Notes: generated from the sequence alone by a model not told the origin. DNA of 64,000 nucleotides from Cannabis sativa (GCF_029168945.1 NC_083604.1:40667686-40731685); one strand, 5' to 3'. Shown: positions 1 to 13,600, counted from the first letter of the stretch. Numbers and translations are program-made.

Positions 1-262
1 ATACTTTTCCAAATAACAAAGTTGATTTTCAGAATTTCAGTGTTGGTGGGTTTTATTCAGTTGGTGGTCCCAAGAGCTATAATATTGGAGAAATTAATGG
101 AATGGTTAATATTGGGTATGGAGATAATAATAACTATATGAATGGGATTCATGAGACTACTATTACTACTACAACTACTACTGGTGTTGGTGGTGATCAT
201 GGAAATCCAAACAGGGCTGTGGTGGCTGCTCAGCTTCATCATCATGGGAATATTGGATGGTA
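1..262 (+). CDS. 3' end of an unidentified protein-coding gene
   Basis: An open frame enters from the left edge (codons from base 3) and stops at a TAG ending at 262, giving 87 residues. The tail is rich in Asn, Gly and Thr, has a run of Thr, a short His cluster near the end, and finishes with an Asn-Ile-Gly-Trp tetrapeptide. Such low-complexity tails are common at the C-terminus of plant transcription factors, but no domain lies inside the window, so the family is not named. The bases after the stop are AT-rich and look like a 3' untranslated region. The opposite strand is also open here, but it is the mirror of this low-complexity stretch. Coding status is inferred from composition and from the absence of stops at the contig edge. 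Confidence 0.6.
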
Positions 263-1421
263 GAGATCATGAATTTTATTTCACCTCTATGATGATCTGA
301 TTATATTTACATTAAGTTTGATTGTTTGTTTGTTCAAGTTTCTTTCCATTGAACATTTTAGTTAACAGTTTAATGAAGGGTTTAAATGTTATAATATTAC
401 AATATTTTAGCAGACAGTTTTTGTATAATTCTGCTTCAAGAATTCACATCTCTTAAATTCTCATATGTAACAAATTATTTTCACTTATATGGATACTTGC
501 TTTTTAATTTTAAGATCTTTGTATCATTTCTTTTGGAAAAGAAGAAAAACAAAATCACCTAAAACAGTTCCTTTATTACTATGAGACTTGTGTTTTGCCT
601 GTTTTTGGCTTGGCTTGGTTGGAAGATTTGAAACAGTGCAAAGAGTTTGCAGGCCATCTGTGTAGGTCAAAGTCAACCCAATAGAGGTGGGCATTAGTTT
701 AGTGGCATGGCATATTTGGCTTTTAAATTTAATAATTAGAAAATTTGCTGACCTTTTTTATTATTTATGTTATTGAATTTTATGTGTTTGAAAATGAAGC
801 TTGCTGCCGTTTAAGTAGTTGACCTTTAACCAAACTAAGCTTCAAATATATGGCTTTTTAATGATTCAAAGTATTCTTTTGACTACCAATACAGCAACTT
901 CCAAAATTATATTTTCATCTAGAGTGATAATGCTTCTTTTCTTTTTACATACTTTATAAAATGGAAATTGGAATTTTTTTAAAAAAAAATTATATTTATT
1001 ACAAATTTTCTTTAAAGTGGAAAGCAAAAGCATATAGTTAGACGTGTTATTATGTGATAGGAACTTTTTCTCCTCTAAATTAATGTCTTCGATCTTAAGC
1101 AACTTTAAAGTTTTTTTTTTTTAGAAGGAAATTCAATAATCAAATACTAACCAATAACAACCAAAACAAAGCTTCAACAATTCAGAGATCACTATTATCA
1201 TTTGTTCTATATCTTTAAGAACAGTTCTATCTCTCTTGGGAAGTTTTTCCCTATTTACATGTGCAACACTTATTTAAATACTCATATTAATCAGCCTAAC
1301 AATATTCTCAAGAGTAATACATTTACACAAATTCATATTAGCTCATATCCTATAGACTATCTTTGCTAGAGCTGCATACAACACCTCTCATTTATCCACC
1401 TTCTCTAATTAGGGCTGAACA
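263..1421. other. AT-rich 3' UTR and intergenic DNA
   Basis: This stretch follows the stop codon of the left-edge gene. It is AT-rich with several poly-T and poly-A runs. I see no protein-like frame, no RNA gene and no clear transposon terminus in it. Confidence 0.5.
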
Positions 1422-2889
1422 TTTGAGCTCGAAAACTCGGTCCAGCCAGTGCACGGTGCACCTGCCCAGCCCAGACCCTGTAAACTTGGTACCCAAAAAA
1501 AATAATTTAAAAAAAGGGGTTTGAGTGCCACCCAAATGATATTTCAACATGGTATTGGATTGGAATTTTTTAAATATTAAATTTAAAATGAAACTCGAAT
1601 CCAGTTATGTAATAGAATTTTTTATTTAACATTATTTCTTTTTTTTGGTTTTCTTAGTTAACCTTAACATAATATACCATTATTCAACAAAATATTCTAA
1701 ATTGATTTTATAATATTATATATATTTAAAAATAAAAATTATGTAGATATTTTTATATAAGAATCTTTTAATCTATTTTTTAAGGATATTTAATCTAAAT
1801 TTAAATATATAAAATACCATATATATTTCTAATCACACAATGCAAGAATTTATTCGTGGACTATTCAATAATACTCTAAATTTATTGCGGTTAGTTTTTA
1901 TAGAATGATTCAATAGTGACACTGAATCAATAATGAAGTCCATATTTCTAAGTGAAGTTTATTTTATTAACTGAATGTGTAGGAATTTAAGTTCACATTA
2001 CATAAAAGTCAAAACCTCTTACGTCTTTAGAACAATGTTTGAAACTAATCGACAAAGAGTGATAACAGAGTTATTGATTATGGAGTTGATCTAATTTTAG
2101 TCAACAAACAAGTAGAATGAAAAAGTTCTGTTGCTATTATATGTTTTCTTTATTTAAACTATATATCAAACATTTAATTTTCTAACATAATAATACTATT
2201 TATTTAAATAAATTGCATCTTTATTTAATATAACAGTTAAAAATTAAAATTCATTACCTAATTAAAAGAAAAAAAAAATAACTAAGCATACATGCAAGTT
2301 ATGCATTACACGTAACATCAACCTAATATATATATATATGTTAAACTAAACCTAGCACTCATCTTACCAGCTGCCACATCCTCTTCCCCCTTCCTCTCTT
2401 AAAGCAACTTCTTATTTTTCTCTTCTCTTCTGCGTCTTCTTTTTCTTCTTCTTTGTTCTCGTGTCTTCTTCTCTTCTACGTCTTCTTCTTCTTCTTCTCT
2501 TTTACTTCTTCTTCTTATAGTGTATATATACGAGGGAAAGAAGAGAGAGAAGAGAGCTTATTTTTCTTCTTCTTTCATCTCGCATCTTCTTCTCTTTTAT
2601 GTCTTCTTCTTCTTCTCTTTTACTTCTTCTTATAGTGTATATATATATATGAGGGAAAGAAGAGAGAGGAGAGCTTAAATCTAACTTTTTTTTTTTTTGG
2701 TTTGATGATGAGAATGGAGAGGCTAAGGAGATTAGATTTAGGTTTATAATTATTTTTTAAAAAATGTACGTTTTTTAATTTTGGGTATACCGGGTGGAAC
2801 CCATCAAACCCGACACTAAAAATGGGTGGGTTCGGTAGACATTTTCTCACACTCAAAACTCGAAAACCCCAAACTCGGCATACCTGCCC
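1422..2889. other. Degenerate repeat-like intergenic DNA
   Basis: Two short C-rich blocks (about 1425-1500 and 2785-2885) contain CGAAAACTCGG- and CGAAAACCCC-type strings and flank AT-rich DNA. They resemble the degenerate ends of a non-autonomous DNA transposon, but no terminal inverted repeat or target-site duplication could be matched. A CT-rich block inside is listed separately. Confidence 0.3.
2461..2677 (+). repeat. CT-rich tandem duplication, about 100 bp unit
   Basis: A block of TCTTCTTCT-type sequence ending in a TATAGTGTATATATA tract and a GAGGGAAAGAAGAGAG tract occurs twice. The copies lie at about 2461-2560 and 2581-2677. The open frame through it is only the translation of low-complexity sequence. 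Confidence 0.75.
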
Positions 2890-3107
2890 AATGTGCAACC
2901 TTAGCTCCAATTTGCAAACTTTGACAGCCAAAATGTGTTACCCAGTCATCTGCGTACTTGCTGCAGTACTTTTGATGAGAATACATAATCAAAGAACAAG
3001 TGAGTACGACTCTCATTTGCAAATGCACACACTGGAAAATCTAAGGTCTCAACAAAGACATTATTCTAAACAAGAAGGTTTATAGTAAGCAAATCGAAGT
3101 ATGATCT

Positions 3108-4992
3108 TGTCGGAATTTATTTTACCAGGATCTTAGATTTACTAACAAGTATGTTGTTTAAAAATCCTAAATATGAACTTCTAAAACGATAATAAACACA
3201 TATAAAGTTTAGGAAACCTTACATTGGTTGCAGCGGAATAATATGTCTCCTTCCACTCAGATCTCTAACCCTTGTATCCTTTCTGTCGCAGAGTATCACC
3301 AAGATTTGAGTCTGAATGTCCTTCTCTTTAGTTTGGATTCTTCACGATCTTCCAGACTATGATTGAGATACCACTTAATGTGTGTGGGCATGACTCTATC
3401 ACTCAAGGTTTTCGAAATTAGAAGAAGAAAAGAGAGAGATAGGGGTCGGCTATAGAAGGATAGTGAGAGGCTCAATTTTTCTGAAGGCAATCTCTTGAAT
3501 CACTTGAATTTCTTATTTTGGTGTGAGCTATCACTATCTATTTATAGGTAACCACTAGGTTTAGGTTAGTAATTATTTGGCATTAAAATAATGAAAATAA
3601 TAATTGGAAAAAGCCTCTCCAAGTGGCCGGCCATGGTGTTAATGGGCCCCACTTGGTATTTTGCAATTTTGACAATTTTTATTTCTATTTTCTCAAAAAC
3701 GCCAATTTTCTAATTCTAACTATTTAAATGTCAAAACTAATTATTTAATAAATAAAATAAATTATTAAATAATGTTGTCATTTAATATAATTATTAATTA
3801 GACATATAGAATCTCTTAATTAATAAATAAAACCTAGAATTTCTTTTCTTCACAATTTTGCCCTTGCTTAGTGAAAATTCATAAACTAGACATAGTCTAA
3901 TTTTAGAATTATAATTGATTAATCAAAATCAATTATCTGAGTCTTACAAGCAGTATGGTCTCAACTATAATGGGGACCATGGACCTATATTACTGAGCTT
4001 CCAATAAGCTGAACCGAATTCACCAAGTAAATTCACTAACTTATTAATTCCTTGTTGCATCCACTCTTAGAACTTAGAATTGTACTCTCAGTTATATAGA
4101 ACGCTCTATATGTTCCACCATATAGATACGCTATCACATTTAACCATCGTTATAATCTCAATTGATCAAAGATCCTCTATATTGATGATTTACACCGAGT
4201 AGGGATAAATTTACCGTTTCACCTCTCAATGTATTTTTCTCCTTAAAACACTTAGCTGCCTGTAAATGATGTTTTAGTGAACTAAAATATAATCACTGAA
4301 ACAAGAGCTCTTCTATTTACTTCTATTTAGCTAAGCTCAAAGGAAATCATCACTTAACTTCTAAACACCTATAGAAGCTATAGATTCCATATTTATGTTT
4401 AGCGCTCCCACTCAATCATACTATCATGTTCCCAAAATGTACGTATCACCCTGACCCAAAAGTAGGCTTAACTAACAAATCAAAAAAACATGAATAGCTC
4501 TCCTGAGATTGAGCCTAAGCATATCAGGATTTAGATCTTTTGATCTAAGATCAACTAGTGATATTGACTTAGAAAGATACAATGGTAAGTATTATAATAT
4601 CTTAACTAAGATCAATATCGGTCCAGTCCAATGTATACTCCATACATTCGAAACTAGTATACTTTGCCAATGTTCTGGAAAGAACATAACACTTATGCAA
4701 AGTGTAAGTACACTTCATCGCTAATTATCACATCAGTGTAAATCCAAAGCACTGGTGAAATAGGGACTTAGTCTTTCAAAGCATATAATCGCAATCACAT
4801 TCCACTGTGTTGACATCACTGTAATTGTAAATAACTATATGTTCTGGACTTAACAGATTTTGTATACATATATATATATCTTAAACCATAAACATGAAAA
4901 CAACATGTAAACATAAATGACTTCTAATCTTTTATTGATAACAAAATAAATTAGATTGTAATGGGTTTTATTTAGGGCATAAAATCCCAATA
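3108..4992 (-). mobile_element. Solo LTR 1 (Ty1/copia-type, 1.9 kb family)
   Basis: The copy begins TGTCGGAATT and ends CCCAATA on the plus strand, a slightly mutated form of the family termini TGTTGGAAAT and CCCAACA. It is flanked by the direct repeat GATCT (3103-3107 and 4993-4997), so it is a complete insertion. No internal region is attached, so it is a solo LTR left by LTR-LTR recombination. Sense is minus, judged from the primer-binding site next to the related LTR at 61620. In that sense a TATA box lies at 3546-3539. It is inserted in LINE sequence. Confidence 0.92.
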
Positions 4993-5361
4993 GATCTGCC
5001 ACAAAATAAATTGATGCTTAAGAGCTGAAAGACGACACTACGCCACTTTTCTAGCTTATTTGATAGAACTCTCTCATACATTTTGTTAATTTTAAATGTG
5101 TCAGAACTCCTTGCTTGAACAATCTCAACTTGTGTAAAGTTCTCTCTTAGTTTCAAGAGTTTCCTTCAATACCAATTTACATCAAGTTTTTACTCATGAA
5201 ACCATACATATTCTTGATTCTTCAAGTATATACAACTGATTAAGTTAACCCACAATATGTCTTGTTTTAAAGTGAAGGCCTAAGGATACTTAGCCTTAAC
5301 TGTATTGTTTCACTTTGCACCTTCTCTAAAAACCAATCCACCATACTTTCTATGTTTGCAC

Positions 5362-7218
5362 TGTTGGGTTTTGTGTCCTAAATAAAACCCATTTCAATAT
5401 AATCAGATTTACTAATTAATAAAGATCAGAAATCATTTTATGTTGCATGGTTCACATGATTTATTTCATGATTATATTTAATTTATAAATTCTACTAAGT
5501 CCAGAACATATATATTTGTTCGTGATTATAGTGTTGTCAGCACAGTGGAATATAATCATGATTATATGTTCAAAAGTTTAATTTCCTGATTTATCAGTTC
5601 ACTGGATTTAGACTGGCATGATAATCAGCGATAGGTATATTTACACCTTGGGTAAGTGTTATGTCCTTTCCAGGACATTGGCAAAGTTTACCAGTATCGG
5701 ATGTATGGAGTATACATTGGAAGGGACCGATATTGAACTTGGATTAGATATGATAAACTTACTGTAATATCTATTCAGTTCAATATCACCTAGTTAATCC
5801 TAGATCAAATGATCTTAATCCTGACATGATTAGGTTTGATCTCAAGAGTGTTATTCCTGTTCTTTGATTTGTTAGTTAAGCCTACTTTTTGGTCAGGGTA
5901 ATACGTATATTTTGGGAACATGATAGTACAATTGAGTGGGAGCGCTGAACATAAATATGGAATCTATAGCTTCTATAGGTATTTAGAAGTGAAACAATGA
6001 TTTCCTTCGAGCTTGGCTGAATAGGGATAAATGATTGAGATCTCATTTTAGTGATTATATTATTTCACTAAAATATCATTTATAGGTGGCCAAGTATTTT
6101 AAGGATAAAATACATTGAAAGGGTGTAACGGTAATTTTATCCCTATGCAATGTAGATCATCTATAGAGGATCATTGATTATTGGGATTATAGCAATGGAT
6201 AATTAATAGCGTATCTATATCGTGGAACATATAGAGCGTTCTATGTAACTGAGAGTGCAATTCCAAGTTCTATGGTGGATGCAATGAGGAATTAATAAGT
6301 TAGAGAATTTACTTGGTAAATTCTAGATCTGCTTATTGGAAGCTCGGTTATATAGGCCCATGGTCCCCATACTAGTTGAGACAAACTGCTTGTAAGACTC
6401 AGTTAATTGATTTTAATTAATTAATTATAATTCTAAATTTAGACTATGTCTAGTTTATGAATTTTCACTAAGCAGGGACTTAAATGTGAAGAAAAGAGAT
6501 TCTAGGATTTATTTATTAATTAAGAGACTTTATTAATTCTAATTAATGAATATGTTAAATGGCAATTTTATTTGATAATTAATTTTAATTATTAAATAAA
6601 TAGTTTTGGCATTTAAGTGGTTAGAATTGGAAAAATGATATTTTTGAGAAAATAACGAAAAATTGTTAAAAGTGGCAAAATTCCAAGTGGGGGCCCACAT
6701 ATCCATGGCCGACCACTTGTAGGGTATTTTCTAATTAATTTTTCCATTATTTTAATGCCTAATAAATCCTAACCTAAACCTAGGTGGTTGCCTATAAATA
6801 GATAGTGATGGCTCACACTTAAAGATGATGAAAAATTCACCTTCAGTCTAATTTTCCTGAGCCTTCACTTCTATTAATTTCGAACCAGCCCTTCTCTTTC
6901 TCTCTTCATATTTTCATACCTTGAGTGATAGAGTGAGTGCCCACACACATCAAGTTGGTCCTCAATCATATTATGTAAGACTGTGAAGAATCCAATCAAC
7001 AAGAAGGAGAATCGGGCTCAGATCTTGGTGATACTCTGCTACAGAAAGGATACAAGGGTAAGAGATCTGAGCGGAAGGAGTCACTTAATTTCGCTGTACC
7101 CACTGTAAGGTTTCTCAAACTTTATATGTGTTTATTTCATTATTTTAGAAATTCATATTAGGATGTTAATGAAACATACTTGTTAGTAAATCTAGATCCT
7201 AGTAAAATATTTCCAACA
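5362..7218 (+). mobile_element. Solo LTR 2 (same 1.9 kb family, plus sense)
   Basis: It starts TGTTGGGTTTTGTG and ends ATTTCCAACA, and is flanked by the 5-bp direct repeat TGCAC (5357-5361 and 7219-7223). It is the reverse-complement orientation of copy 1 and aligns with it throughout. A TATA box (CTATAAATAG) lies at 6792-6801 in sense orientation, about 420 bp before the LTR end. It interrupts the LINE reading frame. Confidence 0.93.
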
Positions 7219-8265
7219 TGCACACCAAATCCCAAGACACAAAGTGCATTTACTTGTGTTACCTTTTTCACCCCACAAGAAGTTTCTACATAATCTGTTA
7301 ACTTCCTTCCCCACTTTTTGGGGGAGCATGAAGACTCTCATCCAATAACTATGGATATTGTTGACCTTGCTTCTAGCCAATGATAGTGAGTCTTAATTAA
7401 AGTGATTAAATAACATAAATAATAAAAAGTAATGAACTGTAAGTAAAGATTATACCAAAATATATAGAGGTTCAGCCCCATGTAGTGGTAATAGTCTACT
7501 CCCCTTTGGATTGTATTGACTTGTGAGATAAGAATAAAGAATTCCTTCTCTAAAGCTCTTACAAAGGATCTCTGAGTAATTCTCTCTTAGATCACTGTTT
7601 CTCTCGTGAGTGTTCTCTCTGAATAAATTTGTGTCCCCCAATAGTGAGGTGAGACCACCATTTTATAGGGGCTCATTACATAGGAATGGTTTCTCTTAAT
7701 CGATAAGAAATAAAATAAGAAATTAATATGTTTTCACAATTACAATAGATGAATTGGGCAAATCCAGGCTGATTGCCTTTAAACTCTAAAGGTACAAATC
7801 AATCCCACAAAAGTATGGACTAATGCGTCACATGCAAGATCAGAGATATCCTCGATCACTTTTGAAATTACCAACTCACATTTCCTGGTCGGTGCAGGTG
7901 AGTTGATCACACAATCGAGCTGGTCGGATGTCCCTTAATGACTCTATTCGGACACCTGTTATGTATGTACAACTCGGACCTTGTGGGCTGCTAGGAGTAA
8001 GACCATCTGCCCAGGTTGAGGAATGTAAGACACGTGTCATCAAGCTTGATGCCACGTCATAGTGTAAAAAATAGGATAGCATTTCCCCCCCCCATGTTTG
8101 TGCGGGACCTTCTTTGTCGCACGTGAACTTCATTCGGCTTGGAAGCTTGTTCGGATGGGTGATGCATGTGCTAGTTGTCGAAGTTGATCTAACGTGACTT
8201 TGATTGAGAGTCTTTTCGATGTCTAGGGCATTAAATGCCTCTTGGAAGTTGTTCCTTGAATTACG

Positions 8266-10145
8266 TGTTGGAAATTATTTTACCAGGATCTTAGATCTAC
8301 TCACAAGTATGTTTATTAACATCCTAAATAAGAACTTTCTAAAACGATAAATTAAACACATATAAAGTTTAAGAAACCTTACATTGGGTGCAGCGGAATT
8401 AAATGACTCCTTCCGTTCAGATCTCTAACCCTTGTATCCTTTCTGTAACAGAGTATTATCAAGATCTGAACCTGGATCTCTTTCTCTGAATCTCCTTTGC
8501 TGATGATCTTTCTTCACGATCTTCCTCACTATGATTGAGGTATTGCTTGCTGTGTGTGGGCACTACTCTAATCACTAAGGTAAGTTCGAAAATCAAAGGA
8601 AGAAGAGAGAGAGTGAGTGGCGGCTAGGGAAGAGAGATAGGAGGCTCAGGTTTTTCTGATTCAGAAAGTGTGTTATTTTCCTGAAGCCTTCACTATCTAT
8701 TTATAGCATTCCACTAGGGTTAGGTTTGAATTATTTGGCATTAAAATAATGAAAATATCAACTTAAAAAGCCTACAAAGGTGGCCGGCCATGGCTTAGTG
8801 GATTGGGCCTTGCTTTTTGCAATTTTGCAATTTTAACACCTTTTGTATCTGATTTTCTCAAAAATGCCAATTTCCTAATTCAACCATTTAAATGCCAATT
8901 CTAACTATTTAATAACTATAAATAATTATTAAATAATATTGTCATTTATCATATTTATTAATTGAACCATACAAAGTATCATAATTAACAAATATGCCCC
9001 TATTAACTCTTTCTTTACAATTTCGCTCTTACTTAGTGAAAATTTCACAAATAGACATAGTCTAACTTGTGAGTTATAATTGATTAATCAAAACCAATTA
9101 CATGAGTCTTACAAACAATATTATCTCAACTAGTGCGGGGACCATGGGTCTATATAACCGAGCTTCCAATAAGTAGATCAAGAATTTAGCACTAAAATTC
9201 ACTAACTTATTAATTCTTCGTTGAATCCACGCATAGAACTTAGAATTGCACTCTCAGTATATAGAATGCTCTATATGTTCCACCATATAGACACATCAAT
9301 AGTTATCCATTGTTATAATCCTAATTTGATCAATGATCCTCTATATGAATGATCTACACTGTAAAGGGATTAGATTACCGTAACACCCTACTATGTATTT
9401 TATCCTTAAAACACTTGACCCCGTATAAATGATATTTCAGCTTATGTGAAATGAGATCTCCATCATTTATTTTCGTTTGGTCAAGCTCGAAGGAGATCAT
9501 CCTTTGCTTACTATTCGCCAGATAGAAGCTATAGATTCCATGTTTATGCTAGCGCTCCCACTCAATTGCACTACCGTGTTCCCAAAATGTACGTATCACC
9601 CTGACCTAAAAGTAGGCTTAACTAACAAATCAAAGAACACGAATAGCCTTTCAAGATTGAGTCTAAACATAACAGGATTAAGATCATTCGATCTAGGATC
9701 AACTTGGCGATATTGACTTGAATAAATTCTACGGTAAGTTTAATTAAATCTAAGTCAAAGTTCAATATCGGTCCCTTCCGATGCATACTCCATGCATCCA
9801 ACCTGAGCTTTACTTTAACCAATGTTCTGGAAAGAACATAGTATTTCTCCAAATACAAGTAAACTCTTGTTGTAGATTATCATATCAGTAAAACCCTGTG
9901 TCTGATAAATCTAGGAAACTTTATTCACATAGTCATGTTTACCTTCCAATGTGATCACAGCACAATAAACATGATTAAGTATGTGAAAAGGGTTTAAGAT
10001 GAATTTATAAATCAAATAGACAAGCAATTAATAAATTGAACCAAAACATACACAAATGAATGAAAAATACTTCTGTTTCTTTATTGATGTTGAATAAAAT
10101 AGATTACATTGAAATGGAGTTTTATTTAGGGTATAAAACCCAACA
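8266..10145 (-). mobile_element. Solo LTR 3 (1.9 kb family, GCAT subgroup)
   Basis: It begins TGTTGGAAATTATTTTACC and ends TATAAAACCCAACA, with target duplication TTACG (8261-8265 and 10146-10150). Its TATA box in sense orientation is at 8705-8698. It shares with copies 4, 6 and 8 the GATGCAT/ATGCATC hairpin form. An open frame of 79 codons inside it recurs in those copies only because the LTRs are alike. It sits inside the left part of element E. Confidence 0.93.
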
Positions 10146-10443
10146 TTACGCACTAACGATTGAGGAGTGCAGCATGAGTGTCGTCTCCCCTTTGTAATTA
10201 GTACTTGAACGTACACTTTTTGGGGGGAAATCCCAAATTTTGAATTTTAAATGAATTATTGTCCTTTTTTAGGTGCCTATAAATGAGGCTTTAAACATTC
10301 AAGGAACCCTTTTAGCCATTTTTATTTTCAGAGAATCAGAGCAAGAATTTTCTTCACATTTTTCTCTTAAATCTTTGAAGAAGGTTGCTGAAAAATCCAT
10401 TGATGCTACCCTCTGAGCAGATCGAAAAAATTTTGAACAGCGA

Positions 10444-10830
10444 GTAAGTTACCTATCCCTTCGATTTATGTAATTTTCATTGAATGTATGCATTATTTTT
10501 TAGATTCCTTGCCACAGATTTATCTGTTCTTGACTGATCGTAGAATAGATGATATTAAGGCTTGTAACTTTGACCAACATTCAATTATAACTTATAATTC
10601 TTTGACTGAGTATCGATTTTTTGACCTAAAATCATTCATTTCCACTCATTAATGAGATTCTAAAGATTTCCAAGTACCTCTCAAAGTTTTGAACTTTTGG
10701 ATTTAGGAATTCCATTTTTGAATGAAACCCTTTCTTTTTGCCCTTAATCTGGCCTAGCAGGCATATAAAATCTATTTTTTCATCTTTTCCTCTGTCCAAA
10801 TCTCACTTTCTTGTCTCCCTTCTTTTGTAG
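10444..10830 (+). other. Predicted leader intron of element E
   Basis: A GTAAGT donor follows GAACAGCGA at 10444, and a pyrimidine-rich TTTTGTAG acceptor ends at 10830, directly before the ATG of the gag-like frame. Element D has a comparable GTAAGC donor in its leader. The intron is inferred from splice consensus only. Confidence 0.5.
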
Positions 10831-13600
10831 ATGAACCCTGGTAATTTCTGGGGAGGCAAACACCATATCAACCAAGACTTACTCCAACTCTTATACAAAG
10901 ATCATCCTCGACTACGTGCAAGTTCGTCTTCATCCAGTGACAATCTCTCAAATTCTAGTTTTGAAGACTAGGAAATAAGTAGTGAACACATGCTATCCTC
11001 GAAGCCCGAGGTGCAACATCACTGGTACCTAAACCAAATACATGGAGAAGGGTACAGACGCTTCATATGGGAGTTAAAGAAAGGTTGGAGGCATTATTTG
11101 GCTACTTCTTCGACGTACAGGGTCTAGCGCAGTGTTGTTGATACTATGCCCAAAGCTCGTCCAACCTTGTCTGCTAATGGAACTACCATTGTTGAGTTTG
11201 TTGTAATCGTTGCCAAGCATACAACTGAACTTAAATCTCCGCTCAAGCATAGAATGAGGGTGCGAACAAAGCAAACAATGATGAAAGCTTCAAAGAGCGA
11301 CCCAAACTTTGCTAGGTTGTTCGCTGCAGTGGGTGTAGAACAAGCCAAACCTTCGATCGAGGAAGGAGAGATTATTGAAGGGGACTTTGAAGTCCAAGAA
11401 GTGGAAGACCAGGGCAAGGTTCGTCGTGCTACCCCTCCCGAGGCTGAGGGAGAAGAGGAGGAGGAGGAGACAGTTTGGGTGCTGCCATTCAGTGGTTTCA
11501 ACGAGGAGGGAGAGCCTGTCTCCGAGGATGGAGAAGTCTTCGAAGCTGCCTGGGACTACGTTGAGGAGGATTATACTAAGGCTCATCCCATAAACAGTAG
11601 GGGTCCAAGAGGTGCTCTTTGGGTTTCTCCACCATCCGTCTTGACGTTTAAGAGATTGACTAATCTCTACAAAAGGGTCTTCTAGGAAAGGTTGAGGCTT
11701 TACTCCCTGCTCCCGGGCAGCTGGCCCAGATCTTGGAGATGGATTTTGTGCGTGGTCAAGACCTCACTCTAAGCATGGTGTAATGTTGCCATTGTATTCA
11801 TACTTTAAGGAAATTGTGAACTATTATCACATTAGTCCAACCCAGCTCACTCCCAAAAGTATATAGCACTTGTTTTCCTTGTTCGTGTTGTATGCTTCCC
11901 AAGGATGGGGTCAGCCATCTGCCCATGACACCAACTAGTTGTTTGACTTGAAGTCCAGCCCCAAGTAAAATAGATCTAGGTATCTCTACTTTTCCTAGAT
12001 CGAAGAAAAATGGTTAAGTGGCACCACAGATACCAACGTGTCCAAAATTGGTGGCTATGTGGAGGACTATTACTTTGTCAAGGGCATGAGGACCAATCAT
12101 ACCAATTTCTAGCACATCCCTTCTTTCTGTCGGCCTCCTTTTACTTTGGAACTCAAGAAGAGGGCTCAGAAGATACTCTAACTCCCTTCAAAGGCTCAAA
12201 ATATTTGACTTTTGGCTACTGAGGCCAATTTCATTAAGTATAAGCTTTATCCATCTAATGGAGGTCAAGGGATCGAGCAAGTGACAGAAGGAGTTGTATC
12301 GAACAATGAAAGGAGGTCATATCTGAGCAAGAAACACCAAAGAAGAAGAAACAGAAGAAAGCTCCCCAAGATGACCAAGTACCTATTGAGCAGCCTATCA
12401 AAATCAGAGATGGTCTTAAAGAGGCTACTCGTCCTTCCGTCCAGGTGGAAGGAAAAAGAAAGGGTACTGTGGTTAAGCAGAAAAAAGAGGACTTTTTTGA
12501 CGAGGATGCTCATTCTTTACATTTTCGGGAGGGTGCTCCTATACATGTGCAGGGTAGACCATTTTTTCTTAGCTTTATTTGTCCGTACTCAGTTTATGCT
12601 TTTCTGAGTGTAGTTATGTCTTAAAGGATGTTGCGCGCACTAAAGAAGAGGTCGGGTGATGCCTCTGCACAGAAGTCTTCAAAAAAGCGTCCTAAGGTGG
12701 ACATCACACCGTTGAAGAGTATTACTTTGAGCATTAGAACTTCTCAGGTGACTGCTGAGAGGAGTTTGGTTGCTGCCTCCTCGGATGCCTCTGAGATGGT
12801 GGTTCTTGATTCTACTCCTTTGGCCAAGAAGAACTCCAAATCTCACACTACAACTGCTCCATCCAAGGGTTCCAAAGGGGCAAACACACAAGGGCCCCGA
12901 CTACCCAAGCCTCAAGCTACTCCTCCCGTACTGAATCCAGAGACAAAGAAGGGAAGGAGATGCTAATGTTCTATCACGACCGTGTGCTGCTTGAAGTGAA
13001 CGATCAGCTGGCCGGGAAGAGGATATGTTCGTGGAGTTACTCATAATGAAGGAGGCCACCTGAGTAAGTATCATTCCTTCTATTTTTTCTACACAGGCTT
13101 TAAATCGTACATGCCTTAATCTAATTTCACAGTGTAGCTCAATCTGAAGATGACATACACATACTCCTATGCCAAGTCTACTGCTTTGAAAGTCGCAACA
13201 ACAACCAGCAACTTGAAGAAAGAGATGGAGGATGCCAAGAAGGAAGTGGAACACAAGAGTCTTCAGTTAGGTGAAGTTAACAAGCAACTCCTTGTTGCAA
13301 TCAAGCTTATTGAAGACTTGAAGAATGAGACTAGTGACATGCCGTCCACAGCCCAGCTCGAGGCAGACAGTGAGGCTCTGGCCAAAGAAGTGAACTCTCT
13401 TAAAGATGAGAGGAAAAAAAACTATGCACTCTTCTCACAAATTTGGAGACTAAGGTCAGTGATCTGACTAAGGAGAAGAGGGGCTTGCAGGAGACCCTTG
13501 ATTCTGAGCAACATCTTTTAGTGTTGAATGTGAGGCTTTTCAAAAGGATGTGGATAGTTTGGAGTCAGCTACTTTGGACGTCTTCAAAAAAGTTTACACT
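10831..13600 (+). pseudogene. Gag-like pseudogene of element E (putative gypsy-type transposon domain, coiled coil)
   Basis: The frame starts MNPGNFWGG at 10831 and is broken by a stop at about 10970. It reopens at 11146-11685 with an acidic Glu-rich stretch and a GALWVSPPS motif. A frame-broken segment at about 11770-12130 matches the putative gypsy-type transposon domain (PF04195-like: HPYFKEI, then ISPTQL-type and SPK-type strings). Lys-rich linkers follow (12212-12966). A heptad-rich region at 13150-13467 resembles a coiled coil. At least four stops or frameshifts make it non-functional. Similar proteins are often annotated in plants as uncharacterised transposon proteins. The role as a capsid-type protein is inference. 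Confidence 0.65.

Larger units (their letters stand above)
2890..7380 (-). mobile_element. LINE (L1-type) ORF2 fragment split by two solo LTRs
   Basis: On the minus strand three segments line up in the order of a plant L1-type LINE ORF2. Segment 7380-7224 encodes the region after the reverse transcriptase fingers (HSYWMRVF, LPQKV, CRNFLWG). Segment 5361-4998 continues with KYGGL-type sequence and an FTQVEIVQA-like stretch. Segment 3102-2890 holds the zinc-binding region (VCAFANESRTHLFFD). Stops and frameshifts break all three, so this is a pseudogene. The gaps are exactly the solo LTRs at 5362-7218 and 3108-4992, each flanked by a duplicated 5-bp target. Removing them joins the LINE. The 5' end of the LINE is cut off at 7381, where another element starts. 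Confidence 0.8.
7381..13600 (+). mobile_element. Element E: gag-only (TR-GAG/LARD-like) gypsy-type retroelement
   Basis: The LINE stops at 7380 and new sequence starts TGATAGTGAGTC. The block GAGGTTCAGCCCC (about 7468) and a GGATAGCATTTCCCCC block (about 8071) match two landmarks in the left part of element D, so both probably belong to one LTR family. The left part contains solo LTR 3. A leader with a predicted intron (10444-10830) is followed by a gag-like reading frame from 10831. No protease, integrase or reverse transcriptase was found. The 3' LTR was not recognised, so the right limit is approximate. The gag-only reading rests on the putative gypsy-type transposon domain described below. 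Confidence 0.55.

Noticed and set aside
2453..2635. 60-codon hydrophobic frame
   Set aside because: It is a translation of CT-rich tandem sequence with no other sign of coding.
9477..9716. A 79-codon open frame repeated at 9477, 41565 (minus), 50496 and 60662, and an 84-codon frame next to it
   Set aside because: They lie inside U3 of the same LTR subgroup, lack an ATG in the first case, and recur only because the LTRs are close copies.
11290..11586. Minus-strand frames opposite the element E gag-like region
   Set aside because: They mirror a Glu-rich plus-strand frame and give Leu/Ser-rich low-complexity peptides.
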